From: Planctomycetota bacterium
GTDB lineage: Bacteria > Planctomycetota > UBA1135 > GCA-002686595
DNA length: 59,391 nucleotides
Assembly: GCA_012959525.1 (NCBI GenBank)
Contig: DUDB01000079.1
Location: 2,435 to 61,825, forward strand
Direction of reading: 5' to 3'
Shown here: piece by piece, positions 16,872 through 28,939 of the stretch
Numbering within the stretch: the stretch's first letter is position 1
Layout: the number at the start of each line of letters is the position of its first letter
Made by a program: the position numbers and the translations under genes
The notes under the pieces: model-generated
Told to the model about the DNA's origin: nothing
Databases searched by the model: none
What the model saw: the letters and a program-made list of their open reading frames with translations, nothing else

Positions 16872-18368
16872 ATGGTCCGCTTCCGTTCACTCACCGTGCG
16901 TTTCGGCGTGCTCTACTTCGTTGTCCTCTTGGGCTTGGGGGTGATATGTGTGACCTTCCTGCTGAACCTGGGCTACGTGCGCAGCAACACCCGTCAGGTC
17001 ATCGCAGAGGTCCGCAAGCAGGCCGTTCTCACGGGGCTCCGGTCCCGGAACCTGACGCTGGAGTACATCATCCAGGCCGATGGGGTGACGGACCTTGCAC
17101 AGGCCCGGCGGGCGGAGGGCCTGTTGCAGACCAGCCTCGTGGAGCTTGAGGGACTTGGGATCGGGGAGGCGGAGATCTCCCGCGAGGGCCGCAGCGAGCC
17201 CGAAGGGCAGGCACTCACCGAGCTGGCCGCCACACTGCGGGACCTGAATAAGTGGTTTCAGGACGGAGATGAGGCCTCCGATGGCGCCGTGGCTCAGGAA
17301 CTTCTTGCTGCGGCCAACGTCGCGCTGGCCGGCCTTCGGGATGAAACCCAACTGGAGGTTGACGGGGCAATCGTCGATCTGGACAAACGCACAGAGGCCA
17401 TGCGAATGGTCATGTTCGCCACGGTTCTGGGGGCTGCGGCCTTCCTGGCCTTCGCACTGCACTACATGCACCGGCGTATCATTCGCCCCCTGAATTCGTT
17501 GCGTTACAGCGCGGAGCGCTTTGGGATGGGGGAGCTGTCCTATCGGATTCGCATGGACTCCACGGACGAGATCGGCAACTTTGCCACCACCCTCAACCAG
17601 ATGGCGGACCGATTGCAGGACGCCCATGAGGATCTGGAGTCGCGTGTGCGCGAGAGAACCAGCGAGTTCCTACGCGCCGCAAGAATGGCCCACCTCGGCG
17701 TGCTGGCTTCCGGCATTGCCCATGAGATCAACACCCCGCTCGCGTCCATTCGATCCTGCGCCGAGGGGATGCACCGGCGCATGAAACTGGGCGAGTACTC
17801 CGAGGAGCTCTTCGCTGACTACACCGAGACGATCTGCCGTGAAGTAGAACGGTCGCGCGGAATCACCGGACGCATGCTGGCGCTTGCGAGGGAGGAGCCG
17901 ACAACCTCCACCGTCAACTCCCTGGATATGGTCTTGGAGCAGGTCTCCTCCGCCCTCTCCCACCGGGCGAGCCGGAAGCGTGTTCGGCTGGTTCAGGAGC
18001 TCCCCGAAGAGGAGATCAACCTGCGCGTGGACGGGGGCGAGCTGGTGCAGATCATCGTCAATCTCGTGGCCAACGCCATTGACGCTTCTCCCCCGGATTC
18101 AGAGGTTCTCGTGCGTGCCGAGGTCACTCCAGAGCAGATGATCCTGACGGTTCAGGATCAGGGAGAGGGCATTCCTCCCGATCAGCTCGAGCACATCTTT
18201 GAACCTTTCTACACCACCAAGTCTCCAAACGAAGGGACGGGCCTGGGGTTGGCTCTGGTGAGCAAGCTGGTTGAGTCGCACCGCGGACGTGTCTCCGCGA
18301 AGAGCGCTCCCGGCGAAGGCAGCACATTTCGCGTCGTACTCCCCCTCGATTGGAGAAGGTCCCAATGA
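16872..18368 (+). CDS. Membrane sensor histidine kinase (HAMP-HisKA)
   Basis: I choose the ATG at 16872, which follows a purine-rich ribosome-binding stretch (GGGAGGGAGAG, about ten bases upstream) and gives 498 residues. The domains are a first membrane helix at 10-33, a periplasmic helical sensor of about 150 residues, a second helix near 178-198, HAMP at about 200-255, HisKA with phospho-accepting His284 in G-I-A-H-E-I-N-T-P, and a HATPase domain with N-A-I-D-A and G-T-G-L-G-L-A-L. It should phosphorylate the activator encoded next, whose start overlaps its stop (ATGA). The first break in operon overlap, 71 bp, lies just upstream and could hold a secondary promoter. Confidence 0.93.
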   Translation: MVRFRSLTVRFGVLYFVVLLGLGVICVTFLLNLGYVRSNTRQVIAEVRKQAVLTGLRSRNLTLEYIIQADGVTDLAQARRAEGLLQTSLVELEGLGIGEAEISREGRSEPEGQALTELAATLRDLNKWFQDGDEASDGAVAQELLAAANVALAGLRDETQLEVDGAIVDLDKRTEAMRMVMFATVLGAAAFLAFALHYMHRRIIRPLNSLRYSAERFGMGELSYRIRMDSTDEIGNFATTLNQMADRLQDAHEDLESRVRERTSEFLRAARMAHLGVLASGIAHEINTPLASIRSCAEGMHRRMKLGEYSEELFADYTETICREVERSRGITGRMLALAREEPTTSTVNSLDMVLEQVSSALSHRASRKRVRLVQELPEEEINLRVDGGELVQIIVNLVANAIDASPPDSEVLVRAEVTPEQMILTVQDQGEGIPPDQLEHIFEPFYTTKSPNEGTGLGLALVSKLVESHRGRVSAKSAPGEGSTFRVVLPLDWRRSQ

Positions 18369-19744
18369 AGCCCCGTATTTTGTTTGTTGATGATGATGAT
18401 ACGTTCCGATCTGTTCTGCACCGGGAGCTGGTGAGCTTCGGGTACGACGTCACCAGTGTCGCGGATGCGGAGCTGGCGCTACAGCACTTGCACCACAATC
18501 GGGTTGAGACGGCACTTGTCGACCTGCGTCTGCCTGGCTTGGACGGCTTGGGGTTTCTCCAGACCATCAAGGAACGTGATCCCCACCTGCCCGTGATCCT
18601 CCTGACCGGCCACGGCTCCTTCCCCGATGCGGTAGCTGCCATGCGTGCGGGGGCGTTTGATTTTCTCACCAAGCCCGCCGCCCTTGAAGAGTTGGACATT
18701 GCTCTCAAGCGTGCCGTCGAACACGGGACCCTGCGCCGTCAGAACCGCCTGCTGCGCAAGCTGATCACGCGCAGGGTGGCACCGGAAATCCTGGGGGAGA
18801 GCGAGGCGATTCAGCAGTTGCGATCCTCCATCGAGAGGATTGGGCCCAGCGAGGCGCACGTCCTCATCCAGGGCGAGAGTGGGACGGGCAAGGAGCTGGT
18901 CGCCCGAGCCATCCATGCGGCCAGCTCTCGCAGAGAGTCCGCATTTGTGGTCGTGAACTGCCCAGCCATCCCCGCCGACCTGTTCGAGAGCGAGCTCTTT
19001 GGCCACACCAAGGGCGCTTTCACGGGCGCAGGACAAGAGCGCTTGGGATTGATAGCCCTGGCCGAGGGCGGGACCCTCTTCCTGGACGAGATAGGGGAGC
19101 TGCCCCTGCACCTCCAGCCCAGCCTTCTCAGAGCCGTACAGTTCGGCGAGTACAGGCCAGTGGGTGGAGACAAGAACGAGTACTCAGACGTCCGCATCCT
19201 TGCTGCCACCAACCGCGAGCTGCTGAACTCCATCACCCTGGGAGAGTTCCGCGAAGACCTCTATCACCGTATCGCTCCCCTGACCCTGGATGTGCCACCC
19301 TTGCGGGCGCGGGAAGACGATGCAGTGCTGATCGCCAAAGTTCTGCTCGATGCACACAACGGGACAGCCCATGCCGGGCAAACGAAGGTCTTGACTGAGG
19401 GGGCCCTTGAGAAGCTCAGGGACCACAGCTGGAGTGGGAATGTGCGTGAACTGGAGAATGCAATGGTGCGTCTGGCAACCCTGGTGGAGGGCGAGGAGAT
19501 CGAGGCCAGCGACGTCGCGGCCCACGTGCTCTCGACCGCGCCGCGCATCGTGGAGGACCTGCCGTCCCTGAATCTCGAGGTCTTGGAGCGCATCGCGATA
19601 GTCCACGCCCTCCGTCGGCATGCAGGGCACCGGGGGCGTGCGGCCGCTGAGCTCGGCGTGGCGGTCAAGACCCTCTACAACCGGATCCTGCACCATGGGG
19701 TAACCGCTCCGGAGTGGGATGCTGTCGACAAGATGGCGCGCTAG
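18365..19744 (+). CDS. NtrC-family response regulator, sigma-54 activator
   Basis: The ATG at 18365 is preceded by GGAGAAGG and overlaps the kinase stop, giving 459 residues. The receiver domain has D9-D-D-D and phospho-acceptor Asp53 (L-V-D-L-R-L-P-G). The AAA+ domain has Walker A G-E-S-G-T-G-K-E (170-177), the sigma-54-contact loop G-A-F-T-G-A (217-222) and F-L-D-E-I-G-E-L. The C-terminal Fis-type helix-turn-helix includes G-R-A-A-A-E-L-G-V-A-V-K-T-L-Y-N-R-I. All elements for activating RNA polymerase with sigma-54 are intact. Its position at the end of an operon with a -24/-12 promoter suggests autoregulation, together with control of the divergent secreted-protein genes. Confidence 0.95.
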   Translation: MKPRILFVDDDDTFRSVLHRELVSFGYDVTSVADAELALQHLHHNRVETALVDLRLPGLDGLGFLQTIKERDPHLPVILLTGHGSFPDAVAAMRAGAFDFLTKPAALEELDIALKRAVEHGTLRRQNRLLRKLITRRVAPEILGESEAIQQLRSSIERIGPSEAHVLIQGESGTGKELVARAIHAASSRRESAFVVVNCPAIPADLFESELFGHTKGAFTGAGQERLGLIALAEGGTLFLDEIGELPLHLQPSLLRAVQFGEYRPVGGDKNEYSDVRILAATNRELLNSITLGEFREDLYHRIAPLTLDVPPLRAREDDAVLIAKVLLDAHNGTAHAGQTKVLTEGALEKLRDHSWSGNVRELENAMVRLATLVEGEEIEASDVAAHVLSTAPRIVEDLPSLNLEVLERIAIVHALRRHAGHRGRAAAELGVAVKTLYNRILHHGVTAPEWDAVDKMAR

Positions 19745-19900
19745 GGAGCCGCCATTCCGGTCGTGTCACCCAGCCGCGCCGGGGAGCCAGGAGCGCGGGC
19801 ACACTCGTCGGCCGCCTCTGAGGGGGAGCGTAGTAGCCCCTGGGGCTCTGGTGAGCGCCAGACTCCACTTGCAGGGTCCTTCGGGAATGGACTCGGCGGG

Positions 19901-19919
19901 GGGTTGGGTTTTCCAACCC
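19901..19919. terminator. Hairpin downstream of the glycan operon
   Basis: GGGTTGG and CCAACCC form a perfect seven-base-pair stem around a five-base loop, about 155 bp after the operon's last stop. There is no T-run directly after the stem, so it is a weak intrinsic terminator at best; it may mark an mRNA 3' end. The rest of the 289-bp gap (19745-20033) shows no gene. Confidence 0.35.
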
Positions 19920-20033
19920 TTGTGCAAGTTGCCTAAACGACGGCTCCCGCCCAAGATCAGGAGGTTACGGGACAGATAGGGATCCCCACGATCCGCCTCG
20001 GGAACGCCATCCATCTCAGCCAGGAACACTCAC

Positions 20034-20489
20034 ATGAAAAGCATCGCCATACTGCTCGCCCTTCCCCTCCTTACCGGCTGCCGCGTGCGTGCCCTTGCCT
20101 CCAGCGAATACGAGACTCTCCAGGACTGCGTCATTGAGTGCGTGGATGCGACATGGGGAGACGTTAAAGACATCAACATCTCCGGTGGACACAGCGGCGG
20201 AGGCAGCAACAGAGCGAAGGCCAGGAAGTGGAGCTACATGCTTCCCCTCTCTGAAGTGGAGATGGCCAATCGCGTGTCTAATCTACGCGACCTGCTAATG
20301 ACCAAGCTCGAGGAGGCCGGGGCCCGCATCCACGGGCGCGGCGCGACCGGCAATCCCGATGACCTGACCGGCTTCGATCTCGACTACACCAGCGCGGGCG
20401 AAGAAGGGATGGTCTGGGCCAGGCGCGTAAGCCACGGCGATGAGTACAACTCCATCTTCATCGTCTTCCACGGGGTCAACACCAACTGA
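20034..20489 (+). CDS. Small lipoprotein, function unknown
   Basis: A 151-residue protein with a clear lipoprotein signal (L-P-L-L-T-G-C, Cys16). The mature part has two further cysteines (D-C-V-I-E-C), a glycine/serine-rich stretch near residue 50, and a predicted helix followed by strands. It ends in a hydrophobic strand, S-I-F-I-V-F-H-G-V. I do not recognise the family. A weak AGGAA lies 12 bases before the ATG. It stands alone between the glycan operon and a truncated reading frame on the other strand. Confidence 0.7.
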   Translation: MKSIAILLALPLLTGCRVRALASSEYETLQDCVIECVDATWGDVKDINISGGHSGGGSNRAKARKWSYMLPLSEVEMANRVSNLRDLLMTKLEEAGARIHGRGATGNPDDLTGFDLDYTSAGEEGMVWARRVSHGDEYNSIFIVFHGVNTN

Positions 20490-20496
20490 GACCCTC

Positions 20497-20835
20497 TTAC
20501 GCTGCCGGGGTTTCCTGGGGGGCGCGCCAGGTCAGAAGGACCGAGAAGGCCGCCAGGAGTACGGCGGCGATCACCGCGCGCAGGCGGAACAGGTTGTAGG
20601 GGAGACTGCGACCGCGCTCAACCTCAGCCTGTACCTCCGCCCACGCCTTCGTGGTGTGCAAGAGTGCACGGGCCGATGCCGTCTCCGCGTCGTAGGGGCT
20701 GATCCCGCTCTGCGGGTAGTAATGGGACTTGTCGCTCAGGTAGGCGTCGAGTGCCCCGAGGCTATCGGTCCCATGGCCGCCAAATCGTGCAGAAGGCCCG
20801 TCCTCTTTTAGAGCAGGGGCCTTCTCCGGTTGGGC
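20497..20835 (-). pseudogene. Truncated reading frame with C-terminal membrane helix
   Basis: The minus strand is open from 20835 to a TAA at 20497 but has no ATG, GTG or TTG in frame. The translation looks genuinely coding: a polar helical segment with D-A-Y-L-S-D-K-S-H-Y-Y-P, then E-V-E-R-G-R-S-L-P-Y-N, then a clear C-terminal membrane helix (L-R-A-V-I-A-A-V-L-L-A-A-F-S-V-L-L) and a short tail. The 5' end falls within a strong inverted repeat (20791-20825). A GTG lies just upstream one frame over (20840). I read it as the remnant of a tail-anchored or membrane protein that lost its 5' part, or a gene broken by one frameshift. An unusual CTG start is the alternative. Confidence 0.5.
20791..20825. 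terminator. Inverted repeat, likely terminator-type hairpin
   Basis: AGAAGGCCC (20791-20799) pairs perfectly with GGGCCTTCT (20817-20825), and the loop contains an inner CTCT-TTT-AGAG stem. It lies 36 bp beyond the stop of the minus-strand 412-residue protein gene and about 300 bp beyond the stop of the plus-strand lipoprotein gene. Either transcript could end here. No long T-run follows. Confidence 0.45.
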
Positions 20836-20860
20836 TCACGGAGCCTTACGTCTCTCGGGG

Positions 20861-22099
20861 CTAGAAATCGTTTCGATCGAATATCCAGCGCGAGTTGGGT
20901 ATCTCAGTTCCACTGCTATTCACCGAGAACAGCTCAACCCACCTGACCTGGGATACCTGCATGCCGGGGTTGTTCTTGAACCGGTAGCTGTACGAAGCCG
21001 GGAGTGTGGGGTCGATAGGGTCCACGTCCAGATCCACAATATCCATGTAAAGGGTCTGACCCAACGTGTTCTTGAACTCAACAAACTCAGCCGCGATCTG
21101 AGCGGGCTTGTCCACCACGCCTCGCAGGCGCAACTCGTTCTTGATGGGACGCACGCGTAGGCGATCCAGGCTCACGTAGATGTCATTGCCCGGCTTGACG
21201 AACTCAGTCTCAACATCCTGAATGAACATGAACTTGTCACCGACCGTGTGCCCGATCACCGTCAAGGTTCCGGCCGGAGTGACATTAGCCATCGCGATAA
21301 ACTCATCCGCCGTCAAGGGGGCGTTAGCAGCACCGATAATGTTGCTATTGAAGCGGGGGTCTTGGTTCATCACGCACACCATGTCGCCAAAGCCCATGGT
21401 AAGGAAACCAGAGGAAGTCTTGCCAGCCAGAATGTTGCCTGCCGTATCCACGGCCATGGGGCCTGCACGCACGTTCTCGGCCAGCTCAATGACGATTTCA
21501 CTATCAGGTATGTGGTAGATCACGCCTGCAGAATCCTGATACAAGTGACCAGCACACTTGAACGTACCGCCACTCATGACGGGGTAAGTTCCAATCAGTG
21601 GATCGGCTAGGCCTAAGATCCCCGCGCATTCTGCACTGACAGCTTGGGCGTGGGCCATGATGGCATCGAGGGCCGTCTGATCGGTGGCCGCCGCTAGCAG
21701 GTTGTTGAAGAGCGGGCGCCCCGCACCTGGGAAGGTCGCATCCGTGGCCGAGCCACCCATTGCAGCGTTGGCATCTAGGAGACGACTGAGGGATGCCGCC
21801 GTGATGCCCGTGTTGCCGGGGACACCACTGTTGGTACCAGAGATAGAGACGATCTGCCCATCGATGGTGGCTGGGATGGTCACAGTGATACCAGCACAGT
21901 CTATGCTTGTCTCGGCCACGTTTAGGCCGTACGTGGGGGCTTCAGTTCCAAATTCAATCGGTGCTGCAGGACTGAAGATCGTCAGGACGGTGCCGTCTAG
22001 CAGCGTGGCTTGGGAGCCTTGACAAACCCCAAGAGAGGGCAGGGCAAGAAGACAGACGGGGAGAAGGGCTTTGGGGGAGAAGAGTTTCATAGGATTCAA
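20861..22099 (-). CDS. Secreted protein of unknown function
   Basis: A 412-residue protein with a signal peptide ending near G-V-C-Q-G (about residue 27). An ATG at 22090 is an equally good start, three codons in. The mature protein is beta-rich, with regularly spaced cysteines (I-D-C-A-G, A-E-C-A-G, K-C-A-G) and a C-terminal region with D-I-V-D-L-D-V-D-P-I-D. No enzyme motif is visible and I do not recognise a family. By eye its base composition is less GC-rich than the surrounding operons, like the multicopper oxidase gene across the gap. It is separated from that gene by the longest gene-free stretch of the window. Confidence 0.65.
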   Translation of the reverse strand: MNPMKLFSPKALLPVCLLALPSLGVCQGSQATLLDGTVLTIFSPAAPIEFGTEAPTYGLNVAETSIDCAGITVTIPATIDGQIVSISGTNSGVPGNTGITAASLSRLLDANAAMGGSATDATFPGAGRPLFNNLLAAATDQTALDAIMAHAQAVSAECAGILGLADPLIGTYPVMSGGTFKCAGHLYQDSAGVIYHIPDSEIVIELAENVRAGPMAVDTAGNILAGKTSSGFLTMGFGDMVCVMNQDPRFNSNIIGAANAPLTADEFIAMANVTPAGTLTVIGHTVGDKFMFIQDVETEFVKPGNDIYVSLDRLRVRPIKNELRLRGVVDKPAQIAAEFVEFKNTLGQTLYMDIVDLDVDPIDPTLPASYSYRFKNNPGMQVSQVRWVELFSVNSSGTEIPNSRWIFDRNDF

Positions 22100-23070
22100 A
22101 AATAGAGAGGAGGCCAGGCGCAGCCCGGTCAGAGTGCCGAGCTGCGTGGCCAGCGAATGCCCCTTCTTGAAGTCAGGACGTTGGGATGGGGGCTACGGCG
22201 CGCATTTGAGTTGTCATCACCTCACCCCCTACAGGTGTGCTAGTGGGGCATCGTGACCGTGGCGTATAGGTATTATCTACACTCACAGGGTCATTCCTAC
22301 CGGTCCTTCCGCGATTGCGCCATGGGTCTCAAGCGTCCCGGGCCCACTTTGCTCTCGATTCGGGACCAGATGCGCGTGGAGTGCAGTCTAGGCGGGAAAG
22401 GTGATCCCTATTCGAGACCAGGAATTCGCCAGGTGGAATGACCATGCACTGAGTGTTTCGTCTGGCATCCACAGGCATGCATCGTTCTTAGGTATGGATG
22501 CGTGAATAGCAGACAGTGCCGCCGACCTACGATGCCAGCAGGCCGGCTCTGATGGCATGGGAGCGCGAGTGGCGAGCACCCTCGTGCTCTGAACAACACA
22601 GGATGCGTTCGCTCGAGTCCGACACGGGCCAGCAGGTCTGTACCACGGGGTCCATGCGGGCGTCTCCCGCTCTCTGCGTTTCTGCTCATGCCGTCCGGCC
22701 AGACAAGGCCCCACACGCGGGCGTTCCCGCAGGCTGACGCCCAGCTGGACCCTAGCTACCAGAGAGGCTCAGTACGGGTGAGGCCAAGGCGGTGATTACA
22801 CGATCTCACATGGGTACAAGTCGTTGCCTTGTGAGACATGTCCCAGATGCGCCACGATTGACCTCCTTTTGAGAATCTGGCACGACCCTGAGTAGTCGCA
22901 AGCGCCAATTCTCATTCTAGTGCATGGAGGCGTTCGCACTCACAAGTGTCAACCAAGACGGAAACTATTACTTGACCTCTCGCGGCGAAATGGACTTTGC
23001 CCTTAACGTCGAGACGGACTGCTCCCGGATCTGCCCGGTCGCAATCCTGCCTTCTACCCTCCTCAACAAA
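22100..23070. other. 971-bp gap with no convincing gene
   Basis: The open frames here on both strands are short, rich in Arg, Ser and Cys, and overlap one another in the way random GC-rich DNA does. None has a recognisable domain or start signal. The gap should hold the divergent promoters of the 412-residue secreted protein and the multicopper oxidase, and I cannot place them firmly. A perfect sigma-54 -24 half (TGGCACG, at 22879-22885) has no matching -12 half. Confidence 0.5.
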
Positions 23071-27459
<4,389 letters not shown>

Positions 27460-27463
27460 GCAG

Positions 27464-28723
27464 ATGATTCTGTCTAATGACTCCGGTTCTCGGGGCGGCA
27501 AGCGAGCCCCTGTGGCTTTGACTCTAGCCCTGTGCTTGGGGCTCAGCGTGTCCGTGCAGGGCGCGGAGCCGAGCCAGGACCCCCCTGCGGCAGCACCCTC
27601 TGACCGCAGGGGAGGAGAAGTCTGGGGCAAGGGCTACTTCCCCAATGTCCTCTTGACCACATCGAAAGGACGCGAGGTGCGTTTCTTCGATGATCTGATC
27701 AAGGACAGGGTGGTTGTGATCAACTTTATCTACACCACCTGTGCCGATGCCTGTCCCATGGAAACTGCGCGCCTGTCCGAGGTGGCGGAGATCCTAGGTG
27801 AGCGCATGGGTGCGGACATCTTCTTCTATTCGATCACCATCGACCCGGAGTACGACACGCCCGAGCGGCTTGAAGATTACAAGCAGCGCTTTCAAGCTGG
27901 ACCAGGTTGGGAATTCCTCACAGGAGCGCCAGAGGACATTCAGCTGCTACGTGAAAAGCTAGGCCTCTATGTAGAGGAGGACGGCAAGTCGGATACCGAC
28001 CACAATCTCGACTTACTCATGGGCAATCAGCGCACGGGTCAGTGGATGAAGAAATCGCCTTTTGACAATGCCTACCTGCTAGCCAATCAGATTGGCACGA
28101 GCCTGTCGGACTTCCACTCGAAGGTGCGCGGAGCCAAAATCAAATCCTATGAGGACGCTCCCATCAGCCTTCCGGCCCTGCCGCGGGGCCAATCTCTGTT
28201 TCGCACGCGCTGCGAGGTTTGCCACAACTTGGGTGAGTTGGCTAAACGGCAGGTCGTTGGTCCCGACCTGATGGGTGTCACCGAACGGCGCGATCATAAT
28301 TGGCTCATGCGCTGGATCATGGAGCCTGACAAAATGTTGGCCGAGGGCGACCCTATCTCCCTTGGCCTCTTTGCGGCCTACAACAAAGTCCCCATGCCCA
28401 ACCTGCGCATCAGTGCCGAGGAGGCGGAACTCCTGATCGACTTCATAGAAGTCGAGGGTCGGCGCATGGCCAAGGTTGGGCGCGTGGAAGCCCTGGCCGA
28501 GCGCCATGAGGAAAAGGTCCCCGAGTGCTGCCAGAAGGACGAGAACGTCCTAATCGATGGTGCCGAGATGGCTGTGGACAGCGGAGAGGAGGACTCGAAG
28601 CGGCCTTCCGAAGCTCCCGGCAGCGCCTCAGGTGGCTCTCGCCATGGCCCCCGGCCCTGGCGCATAGCCTCGCTTTTCATGGGCGGCGTGTTCGGCCTTC
28701 TGGCCCTGCGCCGCCGCGACTAG
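27464..28723 (+). CDS. SCO1/SenC-cytochrome c fusion with a C-terminal anchor tail
   Basis: The ATG at 27464, 5 bp after the oxidase stop, gives 419 residues. A signal peptide is followed by a SCO1/SenC thioredoxin-like domain (about 50-215). It has the copper-binding C-A-D-A-C (Cys93, Cys97) and the distal His180 in D-T-D-H-N-L. Next comes a class I cytochrome c domain with haem-binding C-E-V-C-H (250-254) and a probable axial Met in V-P-M-P-N. A polar Ser/Gly-rich linker leads to a terminal hydrophobic segment and R-R-R-D (about 400-419), like a sorting or anchoring signal. SCO proteins deliver copper or reduce copper-site cysteines; here the client is likely the adjacent oxidase, with the haem domain handling electrons. 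Confidence 0.9.
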   Translation: MILSNDSGSRGGKRAPVALTLALCLGLSVSVQGAEPSQDPPAAAPSDRRGGEVWGKGYFPNVLLTTSKGREVRFFDDLIKDRVVVINFIYTTCADACPMETARLSEVAEILGERMGADIFFYSITIDPEYDTPERLEDYKQRFQAGPGWEFLTGAPEDIQLLREKLGLYVEEDGKSDTDHNLDLLMGNQRTGQWMKKSPFDNAYLLANQIGTSLSDFHSKVRGAKIKSYEDAPISLPALPRGQSLFRTRCEVCHNLGELAKRQVVGPDLMGVTERRDHNWLMRWIMEPDKMLAEGDPISLGLFAAYNKVPMPNLRISAEEAELLIDFIEVEGRRMAKVGRVEALAERHEEKVPECCQKDENVLIDGAEMAVDSGEEDSKRPSEAPGSASGGSRHGPRPWRIASLFMGGVFGLLALRRRD

Positions 28724-28731
28724 GGCTTTTT
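28703..28731 (+). terminator. Possible intrinsic terminator at the end of the SCO-cytochrome gene
   Basis: GCCCT (28703-28707) can pair with AGGGC (28722-28726), directly followed by five T. The stem overlaps the stop codon and the loop is 14 bases, so it is weak. The following 208 bp (28732-28939) lie between convergent genes and show nothing else. Confidence 0.35.
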
Positions 28732-28939
28732 CTCTCCCTAGTTGGGCGGCACAAGCACTAACGGGGGTACGTCGCATCTGGCCCTCACCCTCTGCGGCCT
28801 CTTGGGCGGCTTCTTGAGACACGGCTCCAACCCAGCCCGCGCTCCCCGATCCCGCTTTCCCCTAGGCGGGCCAGCGTGGAACACGGGGGTTGGGGGCACG
28901 CGGCAGGAAAGCCGCGGCCCAAGCACTCGGCAGCCGGGA

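Noticed and set aside
22408..22716. Overlapping open frames on both strands in the gap before the multicopper oxidase
   Set aside because: All are short, overlap each other, have no signal peptide, motif or ribosome-binding site, and look like random GC-rich sequence.
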